A stretch of DNA of 64,000 nucleotides from an uncultured Eubacteriales bacterium (GCA_902800625.1 CADCFG010000009.1:1-64000); one strand, 5' to 3'; positions 40,781-53,689 are shown, counted from the stretch's first letter. The notes: generated by a model not told the origin, from the letters alone. Made by a program: numbers and translations.

Positions 40781-41656
40781 TCAGTTATCACGATACACAT
40801 TTACCACGGGGGAATCCTTGAGGACTGCCCACCACAGGGGAACAGACATGTAAGGCTCTGTCACAATGGTATTATCAGGCTGATCCTCGAGATCGGCGCC
40901 TTCCCAGTTCTCAAAGTCGCCGACCTCCATCCAGAATACGATATCGCAGACGCCGGTGGCGAGGGCTATGCCTCTGGCCGCGCAGGTCACGTTGACCATT
41001 TCGATGTTCAGTTCCAGCCGCTTTGCGATTTCTGCGATCAGGGCCGTATTGAAGCCCAGGGGTTCGCCGCCTGCAGAAACGTAGTCCATGGGAGGGCGGT
41101 CTCCCGTCACAGCCACACGGATCGTCTCTGCGTCCTGAAAGACCTGAGGCTCGATGGCTTCGGGTTCTTTTCCCGCGATGACGTCCTCGATGTAGGCCTG
41201 CTTCATCGCCTCAACGGTGCCGTCTTTATTCATCTCGGCGATACACGCGGAGATCTGATCGCGCAGCTCGGTGTCCTCTCCCCGCAGGAGCATACAAAAG
41301 ACCAGCATATTGGGATTCATGTAGGGCGGGCGATCCACGATATGATCGTTTCTGGATGCGATATACCTTACTGTATTCTGATCGGTTTCAAGCGCCACGA
41401 TATCGCCCCTGTTCAGCGCCATGATCATATCATTCATCGTGTCATAGAAAACATATCTGTTGCAGATACTGTCAACCATGATATCCTTGAGCACTTCGTT
41501 CAATTCGTCTTCCGTGATATTCAGTTTGGACAGCCGGCCTATGTCGCCATATTTCTGGACTGCGCCGGTATTTGCAGCATCCTCGGCGACACAAACGGAC
41601 AGGCATGCGAAAAAGGCAATCATGAGGGCAAGAATAAACGTTACGGTCTTTTTCAT
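40781..41656 (-). CDS. Secreted amino-acid-type solute-binding protein, apparently circularly permuted (1)
   Basis: 291 aa. The signal peptide ends at VCVAEDA with no strong lipobox. Residues about 60-165 resemble the second half of an SBP_bac_3 protein (VALETDQNTVRYIAS; LRDQISACIAEMNKDGTVEAM). Residues about 185-280 resemble its first half (IRVAVTGDRPPMDYVSAGGEPLGFNTALIAEIAKRL; DIVFWM; TEPYM). The lobe order is thus reversed. It is about 46% similar by eye to the paralogue at 42926. GGGAGG is upstream of the ATG. The last residues may derive from fusion to the downstream remnant. Confidence 0.8.
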   Translation of the reverse strand: MKKTVTFILALMIAFFACLSVCVAEDAANTGAVQKYGDIGRLSKLNITEDELNEVLKDIMVDSICNRYVFYDTMNDMIMALNRGDIVALETDQNTVRYIASRNDHIVDRPPYMNPNMLVFCMLLRGEDTELRDQISACIAEMNKDGTVEAMKQAYIEDVIAGKEPEAIEPQVFQDAETIRVAVTGDRPPMDYVSAGGEPLGFNTALIAEIAKRLELNIEMVNVTCAARGIALATGVCDIVFWMEVGDFENWEGADLEDQPDNTIVTEPYMSVPLWWAVLKDSPVVNVYRDN

Positions 41657-41782
41657 TGTAGTACGCCTCCCAGTTTTTTAGGCTTATCCAAATCGGCATC
41701 CCGTTCACTGGCAAACGCCATCAAGCGCGATGCCGATCCGTTATCTGCGGTTTGCGCAGCGTCAACTTCCGCTGCGCGTCGT

Positions 41783-42877
41783 CTACAGCGATATGTCGAT
41801 GGTGTTGTGCCCGTTTTCCAGCCGGTAATCCAGCTGTGTGGCCATCTTCTTCAATATCGTTACGCCCAGGCCTTCCTCGTCCTGCTCGAAGGGATTGTAG
41901 GCCGCGCCGCCGCAATCGAAGGCGATGCGCGTCGAATCGTCCGATTCCGCGTGGGACACGGAGAGCTTCAGATCCACGTCGCTTCGGTTGGGATAGCAGT
42001 GATTCAGCAATTCATAGATCAGCTCCTCACAGCAGATCTGCAGCCGGTAGGTGCGCTTCTGATCCAGGCCGTATTTCTCGCCGAAGTTCTGTATGCCGCC
42101 CTGGAGCTGCATCAGGTCGAAGTCCCGGCAAGTGATCTCATAGGTGAAATACTTGATCTTGTTGATGAAGGCCACGGTCTTTTCGCGCTTTGGCGCATCG
42201 AAGATCTCACTGGGCGTGCCCTGCTCGTAAATGCCGCCGTCGGCAAAGAACAGCACGCGGTTCGACACTTCTCTTGCGAAGTTCATCTCGTGGGTGACGA
42301 TCAGCATGGTCATATCCCGCTTGGCCAGCATGCGGATTACCGCCAGTACCTCGCCCACCATCGTGGGGTCGAGAGCACTTGTAGGTTCATCGAATAATAG
42401 CACCTTGGGCTCCATCATCAGGCACCGGCAGATGGCGATGCGCTGCTGCTGCCCGCCGGAGAGCACCGTGGGCCAGGCATGGGCGCGTGAGGCAAGGCCC
42501 ACCTGCCCAAGCAGGTCCATGGCCTTCTCCTCCGCTGCCTTGCGGGGCATTTTGAGGATGCGCGTGGGGGCCAGGCACAGGTTGTCCATCACGTCCATCT
42601 CGGAAAACAGGTGGAACTTCTGGAACACCATGCCCATGCTGCGGCGGATCTCGTCCACCTTCGCGCCGCGGGCGGTGATTTCCATGCCGTCGATGAAGAT
42701 TTGCCCCGCGTCCGGCTTTTCCAGCAGGCACAGCGAGCGCAGGAACACGCTCTTGCCGCAGCCGCTGCCGCCGATTATGGCGATGCGCTCGCCCTGCTCT
42801 ACGGTCAGGTCGACACCCTTCAGCACGTCCAGACTGCCGAAGGATTTCTTAAGGCCCCGAACTTCGATCAGGCTCAT
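41783..42877 (-). CDS. Amino-acid-type ABC ATPase fused to a C-terminal HATPase_c domain
   Basis: 364 aa. Residues 1-240 are a complete polar-amino-acid ABC ATPase: Walker A GGSGCGKS at 36-43, signature LSGGQQQR at 139-146, Walker B VLLFDEPTSALD at 159-170, and switch His in VTHEM. Residues about 245-364 are an RsbW/histidine-kinase-type ATPase fold: N-box CEELIYELLN (283-292), FDCGG (320-324) and a GLG lid (336-338), ending GHNTIDISL. Two different ATP-binding domains in one polypeptide suggest that transport is tied to signalling or switching. It sits between two SBP genes and next to the permease. Confidence 0.9.
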   Translation of the reverse strand: MSLIEVRGLKKSFGSLDVLKGVDLTVEQGERIAIIGGSGCGKSVFLRSLCLLEKPDAGQIFIDGMEITARGAKVDEIRRSMGMVFQKFHLFSEMDVMDNLCLAPTRILKMPRKAAEEKAMDLLGQVGLASRAHAWPTVLSGGQQQRIAICRCLMMEPKVLLFDEPTSALDPTMVGEVLAVIRMLAKRDMTMLIVTHEMNFAREVSNRVLFFADGGIYEQGTPSEIFDAPKREKTVAFINKIKYFTYEITCRDFDLMQLQGGIQNFGEKYGLDQKRTYRLQICCEELIYELLNHCYPNRSDVDLKLSVSHAESDDSTRIAFDCGGAAYNPFEQDEEGLGVTILKKMATQLDYRLENGHNTIDISL

Positions 42878-42925
42878 TGTGAAATGCCTCCCTCTTGCGT
42901 TTCGTCATATTCCGGAAAGGATGAA

Positions 42926-43780
42926 TTAACCCTCATCCGGCTCCATAAACGTCGACGAGGCCAGCACAACATGGGTAAACGCGCCGGTGAGGAATGGCGT
43001 TGATACAACGGTGCCCGCGGGCTGATCCTCTATGTCGGCATTCTCCCAGTTGCCAAAGTCGCCTGCTTCCATCCAGAAAACCACATCCGACATTCCTGAT
43101 TCCAGCGTCAGGGCTCTCGCGGCCGTATCGATCGACACGAACTCAACATTCATGCCGAGCCGCCTGCCAACCTCGGAAACGAGCGCCGTATTGAAGCCGA
43201 TGGGTTCACCGGCATCGGAAAAATAATCCATCGGCGGGCGATCCCCCGTGACCGCAACCTTCAGGGTCTCGCCGCCCTCGAACACCTCTGGGACGATCGC
43301 TTCGGGTTCGGTCCCAGCGATGACCTCGTCAATGTACTGCTTCTTCAGCGTGTCCAGCGTGCCGTCGGCCTTCATGGCCCCGATCGCTTCAGAAATCCTG
43401 TCGCACAGCTCGGCATCCTCCTCGCGGAGCAGCATGGAGAAATTCAGATTATACGAAGGGGCTGTCTCTGGCGGATTGTAGATCGCATATTCTTCCGTCC
43501 TGGAAAGCAGGTATTCGGCCGTGAATTCATCAAGCGCCATCCCCGCGATGCTCCCGCTTACAAGCGCCCCGATCATGCTGTTGAGATTATCGAAAAAACG
43601 ATAGCGGGAAAACGGCACTTTGTCAAAGTAGCTTTCCATGATGGCCTGGGTCAATGTGTCTTCATCCACATTCATCTTGGTCAGGCGTCCGAGCTCGCCC
43701 TGATCCCCTGCCAGTGCCGGAAGGCCCAGTGTGGAAAGCGCCAGAAGCGCGATCAGTATCAAACAAGCTGCTTTCTTCAT
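42926..43780 (-). CDS. Secreted amino-acid-type solute-binding protein, apparently circularly permuted (2)
   Basis: 284 aa. The signal peptide ends at GLPALAG. Residues about 55-155 look like the distal half of SBP_bac_3 (IAGMALDEFTAEYLLSR; ELCDRISEAIGAMKADGTLDTLKKQYIDEVI). Residues about 170-270 look like its proximal half (LKVAVTGDRPPMDYFSDAGEPIGFNTALVSEVGRRLGMNVEFV; SDVVFWMEAGD). It is a paralogue of the 40781 protein over its full length. AGGAGG is 8 bp before ATG at 43780. It starts 24 bp after the permease stop, so it is in the same operon. Confidence 0.85.
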   Translation of the reverse strand: MKKAACLILIALLALSTLGLPALAGDQGELGRLTKMNVDEDTLTQAIMESYFDKVPFSRYRFFDNLNSMIGALVSGSIAGMALDEFTAEYLLSRTEEYAIYNPPETAPSYNLNFSMLLREEDAELCDRISEAIGAMKADGTLDTLKKQYIDEVIAGTEPEAIVPEVFEGGETLKVAVTGDRPPMDYFSDAGEPIGFNTALVSEVGRRLGMNVEFVSIDTAARALTLESGMSDVVFWMEAGDFGNWENADIEDQPAGTVVSTPFLTGAFTHVVLASSTFMEPDEG

Positions 43781-43803
43781 GATTGAATCCTCCTGTTTTT
43801 CAT

Positions 43804-44481
43804 TCAAGCCGCCGTATGTGCTTTCTCCTTCAGCTTATCCGACAGCGCGAACAGGCCGAATACGATATAGGACAGCGCCAGATAGATCAGCATGCCGATG
43901 ATGATGGTCAAAAGGGGCTGCATGGTGCGGGAGGCGGTGTTGTTGATAACGCGGGTCAGGTCGGTGATGGTGACATAGCCCACCACGCTGGTCCACTGGA
44001 TCAGGTTCACAATGGTAGACTGATACACCGGCTTGGCGATGCGCAGCACCTGCGGCAGCATGATCAGCCGGAAGGTGTCCCAAGCGGAAAAGCCCAGCGT
44101 GCGCGCCGCCTCGGCCTGGCCCCTGTCCGCCGCCTCCAGCGCCGAGCGCAGCAATTCTGCGACATGCGCGGAAACGTTCAACGCAAAGGTTATCACGGCC
44201 ACCATTACCGGCTTCAGTCCCGCCCGCGCGAACACGCCGTAGTAGAGCAGGAGCAGCAGCATCAGCACCGGCGTGCCCCGCAGCACGGCGATATACACCG
44301 AGGCGACGCCACGGGCGACGCGATTCCTGCGCGTGCGCAGAAGGCAGACCAGCGCGCCCAGGACCGTGCCGATCAACAGCGCGAACACTGAAATCTGCAC
44401 CGTGACCCAAAGGCCGCCCAGTATGGTTTGCCAGGAACCGCCCTGAATCAGGATTGTATAGAGCTTGTCGCTCAGGGTCAT
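43804..44481 (-). CDS. Amino-acid-type ABC transporter permease (HisM/GlnP family)
   Basis: 225 aa, five or so transmembrane helices. An N-terminal ILGGLWVTVQISVFALLIGTVLGALVCLLR is followed by YIAVLRGTPVLMLLLLLYYGV and the EAA loop SALEAADRGQAEAARTLGFSAWDTFRLIMLPQVLR that docks on the ATPase. It is the only permease of the locus, so a homodimer is expected. It is first gene of the leftward operon with the SBP and ATPase-HATPase genes. Confidence 0.92.
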   Translation of the reverse strand: MTLSDKLYTILIQGGSWQTILGGLWVTVQISVFALLIGTVLGALVCLLRTRRNRVARGVASVYIAVLRGTPVLMLLLLLYYGVFARAGLKPVMVAVITFALNVSAHVAELLRSALEAADRGQAEAARTLGFSAWDTFRLIMLPQVLRIAKPVYQSTIVNLIQWTSVVGYVTITDLTRVINNTASRTMQPLLTIIIGMLIYLALSYIVFGLFALSDKLKEKAHTAA

Positions 44482-44510
44482 TGGTCAAAGTCCCCCTTTT
44501 CTGTTTTATA

Positions 44511-44813
44511 CTAAACTCAATCCAAAAGTGAACATATGCGGAGCGGATTTTTGTTCTGCCTAAGCAGAGCGGAGGGAGGCGATACAGCGCATCGTTGACC
44601 GCAGCGAGGCGACGGCAGGGCGGAAAAGACGCCCGCAGATGGTTGCAATTTAGGTAGCCGCTGATTAATTCCCGCATCGATTCTGCGGCGCCTTTTCCGG
44701 CATCTGTCTCTTGCAGAATTCTCGATTTACCTCCAGTAAACCTTCGAATGCCGGAAAATTCACTCGCAGCCTCGTCACTTGAATTAATCATCGTCTACTT
44801 AGATTGAGTTTAG
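44511..44813. mobile_element. MITE-like element with TA target duplication
   Basis: Perfect terminal inverted repeats CTAAACTCAATC (44511-44522) and GATTGAGTTTAG (44802-44813) are flanked on both sides by TA. This is the target-site duplication expected of IS630/Tc1-type transposition. The 303-bp interior has no transposase, so it would be non-autonomous. It lies between the permease gene and the truncated SBP gene. Confidence 0.75.
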
Positions 44814-44909
44814 TACTGGATTCACGGGAAAGCCGGAGGCGTTTCGCGGCACGGCTGCGGCCGCGAAACGCCCCGGGGGGAAAGGCTGCAAGGCTTTGGT
44901 CCGCCTGCG

Positions 44910-45209
44910 TTACTGGCCAAGGCTGGACTTCAAAGTGACGGTGACGTACGCATCGGTGAAGTAGGGATCGGTGACGATGGTGCTTTCCGGGATGTCCTCC
45001 TGGTCGACCGTTCTCGCATCATTCCAGTCTGCCAAAGCGCTCATGATTTCCAGCTGCTCCTCGGTGTATTCGGGATGGCTTTCGGTCATGGCAGCCTTGT
45101 TCAGATAGGACAGGACACCGGCAGCTGCGGTGTCCTCCGCCATCGCCGACACGGCCAGCAGGGACAACGCCAATGCCAGCGCAAGGAGCAGGCTGGCCAG
45201 CTTCTTCAA
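44910..45209 (-). CDS. Internally deleted SBP remnant (signal peptide plus C-terminal end)
   Basis: 99 aa from a TTG start with AAGGAGG 7 bp upstream. A good signal peptide (LASLLLALALALSLLAVSAMA) is followed by a short segment (LSYLNKAAMTESHPEYTEEQLEIM) and an ending WNDARTVDQEDIPESTIVTDPYF. That ending parallels the WEGADLEDQPDNTIVTEPYM end of the neighbouring SBPs. About 190 residues of the SBP core are missing. It could still be expressed as a short secreted protein, but is best seen as a deletion derivative. Confidence 0.65.
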   Translation of the reverse strand: MKKLASLLLALALALSLLAVSAMAEDTAAAGVLSYLNKAAMTESHPEYTEEQLEIMSALADWNDARTVDQEDIPESTIVTDPYFTDAYVTVTLKSSLGQ

Positions 45210-45401
45210 GGGGATTCCTCCTTCATCTATGTGAAAGCGCCTTGCGGCGCTTTCATTCTGCACGGAAACACGCGGTTTTCCGCATCTGAGCACAGCCGTA
45301 TATTGTTCTTCTATATTGTATCAGATAGCAGCCATTTTTTTCAATGAGATTACACGTTTTTAACATTATCTGGCGTATCTACAGAGCACTCCCGCATACT
45401 G

Positions 45402-45558
45402 GCGTGTGTTTCCAAAGTCGAGGATGTGCAGTTTCGAGGATATCAGGCTGCATTTCAAGGCGATCCTCCGAAGGCTCACCGATTGCAAATCGAGGAAAAG
45501 CAACACAGAAATGCAGCCTGAGGCGCCGAAAATGCAGGCTTGGATTTTGGAAACACGC
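45402..45558. repeat. 157-bp imperfect foldback
   Basis: GCGTGTGTTTCCAAA at the left pairs with TTTGGAAACACGC at the right end, and TCAGGCTGCATTTC (about 45443-45456) pairs with GAAATGCAGCCTGA (45508-45521). The central 50 nt include a GATTGCAAATC palindrome. No coding capacity is convincing. Confidence 0.75.
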
Positions 45559-45616
45559 TCTAAACCCAATCAGGATTTGGACAAGCATACGGGCGGATTA
45601 TGCGTCGTGACAAGGC

Positions 45617-45656
45617 GGAGCCCCTTGACTTGCCGGCGGCAAGTATGAGGGGCTCC
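45617..45656. terminator. Strong hairpin without a clear gene
   Basis: GGAGCCCC...GACTTGCCG / CGGCAAGT...GGGGCTCC nested stem. No T-run follows on either strand, so terminator activity is uncertain. Confidence 0.35.
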
Positions 45657-46057
45657 AACACAGTCGCGGCACATAAGACGTCACAGAATGGTCTATGTCC
45701 TGTTTGAGTTCAGTATGGACTGACGGAAAGAGTTGCATTCCCACAGTTTCCCATGAAGAACCATTTTGTTGGCTCATCACGGAAAGATGTGGCTAACTCC
45801 CCCCTCATCAGTCGCCTGTGGTGACAGCTTCCCCCCAGGGGGAAGCTGTTCTGCGCCAAGCTTTCCCCTTGAGGAGGGCCGCGGCGCCTGGAAAACAGTC
45901 CACTGGACAGTTTTCAGCAAGGCCGGGCCCGTTCGTGCGCGATGGGACCCGATGCGTCGGCATTGGGCGCGCGCGTTTGGTTAGGCCCCCGTCAGTGCCC
46001 CGAAGGGGCGAATGAGGTGTTCGTCATCCCCCAAGTATTCGTAAAGAACCACTTTAT

Positions 46058-46087
46058 TGGGCTGCCCGTGTTGCTATGGGCAGCCCA
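46058..46087 (-). terminator. Hairpin downstream of gyrA
   Basis: TGGGCTGCCC / GGGCAGCCCA with a 10-nt loop, 18 bp after the gyrA stop. The T-run is weak (CCAATAAAG), so terminator strength is uncertain. Confidence 0.5.
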
Positions 46088-46104
46088 TATTCATGCCTAA
46101 ACGG

Positions 46105-48597
<2,493 letters not shown>

Positions 48598-48600
48598 GGT

Positions 48601-48818
48601 GTAACCCTCCGTTAAATATCTTGTTTGCGATTTACGTACCAATTTCAATCGTTCGCGGCGGCATGTACGGCGCGAACGGAGGTAATTTTTCAGGAGGGAA
48701 ATCCCATTTCCCGGATGAAAAATTCCAACCTTGCAGATTTTGCGGCCGGAACCCTTCAGGGTTCAAGCAAAATCTGGAGGGGGTGGCAGTGGCGGGGGAG
48801 CTTGCTCCCCCGTCCACA
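48601..48818. repeat. Second structured repeat, copy 2, between gyrB and gyrA
   Basis: Inverted copy of the 25019 element at 48684-48817. GGGGGAGC-AA-GCTCCCCC hairpin, stem AGATTTTGC/GCAAAATCT in place of GGATTTGAC/GTCAAATCC, and AATTTTTC/GAAAAATT in place of GCCTTTTT/AAAAAGGC around the identical GGGAAAT-GGG-ATTTCCC hairpin. No gene. Confidence 0.85.
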
Positions 48819-51158
<2,340 letters not shown>

Positions 51159-51235
51159 TGGCGCACCCAAAGGGATTCGAACCCCTGACCTACCGCTTAG
51201 GAGGCGGTCGCTCTATCCTGCTGAGCTATGGGTGC
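51159..51235 (-). tRNA. tRNA-Arg, anticodon CCT
   Basis: 77 nt including an encoded CCA. Acceptor GCACCCA/TGGGTGC, D-arm GCTC..GAGC, anticodon stem ACCGC/GCGGT with loop CTCCTAA, TTCGAAT T-loop with AGGGG/CCCTT stem, and discriminator G. It reads AGG codons. Confidence 0.97.
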
Positions 51236-51291
51236 ACGCTTATGCCTAACTATTATGGCACGAAGCCAACGGATTGTCAAGGGCGGAAATG

Positions 51292-51320
51292 TTGTAAATC
51301 CCGCGCTTTTGCGCTATAAT
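51292..51320 (+). promoter_or_regulatory. Promoter of the vanZ-like gene
   Basis: TTGTAA (51292-51297), 17 bp, TATAAT (51315-51320), 31 bp before the ATG. Confidence 0.7.
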
Positions 51321-51350
51321 GGGGACAGCATCGGAAAGGGAATTGTTTTG

Positions 51351-51845
51351 ATGAAACACCGCGTGTTCTGGACCCGCTTCTTCCTGGCCGCCTCGATTCT
51401 GACGGCGGCGCTGATCTTCTTCTTCTCCGCCCAGCAGGGGCCGGATTCCTCCGCGATGAGCGAGGGCCTGACGCTGACCGCGGCGAAGCTGTTGCGGCCC
51501 GACCTGATGGAAATGCCCGCGGCGGAGCGGCTGGCGTATCTGGAGAAGCTGGGGTTCATCGTGCGCAAATGCGCCCATTTCAGCGAATTTGCGCTGCTGG
51601 CCTTCAACCTGGCCTGCTGGCTGCGGTTGAGATTCCTCGAAAGGCCCCGTGCCTATGCCCCACCCCGGGCCTGGTTGATCGCCACGCTGTACGCCGGCAC
51701 CGATGAGCTGCACCAGATGTTCGTGGCCGAACGAGCGCCCGCGGTGGTGGACGTGTGCATCGACAGCGCCGGAGCGCTGACGGGCACGCTGGTGGCAGTG
51801 GCCGGGATGATCCTCGTCGAGCGAAGAATCCGCAAGCCGAAGTAA
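51351..51845 (+). CDS. VanZ-family membrane protein
   Basis: 164 aa. Four hydrophobic segments; the VanZ hallmarks FIVRKCAHFSEFALLAFNL and YAGTDELHQMFVAERAPAVVDVCIDSAG are complete. VanZ-like proteins are membrane proteins of uncertain biochemical role; the teicoplanin-resistance member gave the name, and there is no vancomycin gene cluster here, so resistance is not implied. ATG at 51351 with AAAGGG about 10 bp upstream. It is monocistronic with its own promoter and terminator. Confidence 0.9.
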   Translation: MKHRVFWTRFFLAASILTAALIFFFSAQQGPDSSAMSEGLTLTAAKLLRPDLMEMPAAERLAYLEKLGFIVRKCAHFSEFALLAFNLACWLRLRFLERPRAYAPPRAWLIATLYAGTDELHQMFVAERAPAVVDVCIDSAGALTGTLVAVAGMILVERRIRKPK

Positions 51846-51872
51846 ACACGTCCGCTGATCGTTCACAATTCC

Positions 51873-51904
51873 AAAAATGCCTTCCCCGATGGGGAAGGCA
51901 TTTT
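51873..51904. terminator. Bidirectional terminator between vanZ-like and rubrerythrin genes
   Basis: AAAAATGCCTTCCCC, GAT loop, GGGGAAGGCATTTT. Confidence 0.92.
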
Positions 51905-51911
51905 CAATGGT

Positions 51912-52451
51912 TCAATAGTTATCCGCCTTGATCTGGAAATAGCTCTGGGGATGGTTGCACACCGGGCATACCTCGGGGGCCTGCTTGCCGATGTGGATGT
52001 GGCCGCAGTTGCTGCACTGCCAGATCATGTCGCCGTCGCGGCTGAACACCAGGCCGCCCTCGATATTGGCCAGCAGCTTGCGATAGCGCTCCTCGTGCTC
52101 CTTCTCGATGGCGGCCACGCCCTCAAACTGCCGGGCGATGTCCTCAAAGCCCTCCTCCCGGGCCTCCCGGGCGAACCGGGCATACATATCGGTCCACTCG
52201 AAGTTCTCGCCGTCGGCGGCGTCATTGAGGTTCTGGGTGGTGGTGGGCACCTTGCCGCCGTGCAGCAGCTTGAACCACAGCTTGGCGTGCTCCTTCTCGT
52301 TCTTTGCGGTCTCCTCGAAGATGGCCGCGATCTGCACATAGCCGTCTTTCTTGGCCTGGGAAGCGTAGTAGTCGTACTTGTTGCGGGCCTGGCTCTCGCC
52401 GGCGAACGCGGCCATCAAATTGGCCTCGGTCCTTGAACCCTTGAATTCCAT
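51912..52451 (-). CDS. Rubrerythrin
   Basis: 179 aa. N-terminal diiron four-helix bundle ([68 protein letters not shown]) with the Glu/His ligands in ExxH motifs. C-terminal rubredoxin-like domain: [12 protein letters not shown] and [11 protein letters not shown]. It reduces hydrogen peroxide in anaerobes, receiving electrons from rubredoxin (encoded at 30378). GGAGGTG precedes ATG at 52451. Confidence 0.96.
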   Translation of the reverse strand: MEFKGSRTEANLMAAFAGESQARNKYDYYASQAKKDGYVQIAAIFEETAKNEKEHAKLWFKLLHGGKVPTTTQNLNDAADGENFEWTDMYARFAREAREEGFEDIARQFEGVAAIEKEHEERYRKLLANIEGGLVFSRDGDMIWQCSNCGHIHIGKQAPEVCPVCNHPQSYFQIKADNY

Positions 52452-52529
52452 AAAAGCACCTCCATAGGGTTTATTGTGCACGTATCGTAGCATGGATTAT
52501 ACACAGTAGTCAACGATAACTTAGCGCTC

Positions 52530-52574
52530 CCAAAACGCAGATTTCCCGCCCCTGAATCAGCGGGGCGGGAAATT
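52530..52574 (-). terminator. Terminator of ilvE
   Basis: GATTTCCCGCCCC / GGGGCGGGAAATT with loop TGAATCAGC on the plus strand, followed by GTTTTGG on the minus strand. Confidence 0.8.
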
Positions 52575-52601
52575 GTCATCGGAATGGCGGAAGCGTCCGG
52601 G

Positions 52602-53689
52602 TCAGTCCGCGCGCACGCGCCAGCCGAACTCGTCCGCCAGCTTGCCGGTCTGGATGCCGGTGATGGTGTCGTACAGCTTCTGGGTCACCGGGCCGATGCT
52701 GCCGTCGCCGATGGTCATGACCTCGTCCATGTAGCGCAGCTTGCCCACGGGGCTGATGACGGCGGCGGTGCCGGTGCCGAAGACCTCCTCCAGCTTGCCG
52801 GCTCCTCCAGCTTGCCGGACTTCTGGGCCTCGATCAGCTCGTCCACGGACACCTTGCGCTCCTCCACCTCCATGCCCCACTGGCGGCACAGGAACAGCAC
52901 GCTGTTGCGGGTGATGCCGGGCAGGATGGAGCCGTTCAGCATGGGCGTGACGATCTTGCCGTCGATCTTGAACATGATGTTCATGGCGCCCACTTCCTCG
53001 ATGTACTTGCGCTCAACGCCGTCCAGCCACAGCACCTGGCTGTAGCCGCCGTCATGGGCCTTCACCTGGGCAATCAGGGACGCGGCGTAGTTGCCGCCGG
53101 TCTTGGCAAAGCCGATGCCGCCGCGCACGGCGCGCACGTACTCGTCCTCGATCCAGATGCCCACGGGCGCCAGGCCGCTCTCGTAGTAGGCGCCGGAGGG
53201 GCTGAGGATGACGATGAACAGATAGGTCTTGCTGGGGGCCACGCCCAGGAACTCATCGGTGGCGATGATGAAGGGGCGGATGTACAGGCTGGTGCCCGGC
53301 TCGGTGGGGATCCAGTCCTTGTCGATGGCCACGACAGCCTTGATGGCCTGCACGAAGTCCTCCTCGGGGATCTGCGGGATGCACAGGCGATCGTTGGAGT
53401 TGTTGGCGCGCTTGGCGTTCATGTCCGGGCGGAACAGGTAAGCTTCGCCGTTCGCGCCGCGATAGGCCTTCAAGCCCTCGAACATGGTCTGGCCGTAGTG
53501 GAACACCATGGCGGAGGGATCCAGCTCGATCTTCTGGTAGGGCACGATGCGCGCGTCATGCCAGCCCTGGCCCTCGGTGTAGTTCATGATGAACATGTGG
53601 TCGGTGAAGATGTGGCCAAAGCCCAGCTTCTGGCCCGGAGCCGGCTTGGCCTTGGGGGTCGTGGTGCGCTCGACGCGGATATTCAGCAT
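52602..53689 (-). pseudogene. ilvE: Branched-chain amino acid aminotransferase, frameshifted by a 17-bp tandem duplication
   Basis: Class IV PLP aminotransferase. The first 300 or so codons are normal (HYGQTMFEGLKAYRG; PLP Lys196 in [39 protein letters not shown]). At 52785-52818 the unit CTCCTCCAGCTTGCCGG is present twice, shifting the frame so that translation runs on to a stop at 52715 with an unrelated tail. The correct ending ([18 protein letters not shown]...[13 protein letters not shown]) continues in the next frame to 52602. Removing one unit restores a 356-residue protein. It may be a recent mutation, a reversible switch or an assembly error. Confidence 0.9.

Larger units (their letters stand above)
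45210..46104. other. Gene-free interval with foldback repeats
   Basis: No supported gene. It includes an AT-rich promoter-like stretch (45290-45365), a 157-bp foldback (45402-45558), a GGAGCCCC/GGGGCTCC hairpin (45617-45656), a GCTTCCCCcCAGGGGGAAGC hairpin (about 45829-45848), a CAGTCCACTGGACaG palindrome (about 45893-45916) and the gyrA downstream hairpin. Confidence 0.7.

Noticed and set aside
51351..51845. Glycopeptide resistance locus because of a VanZ-like protein
   Set aside because: No vanHAX, vanRS or ligase genes nearby; VanZ-like proteins are common in Firmicutes without resistance.
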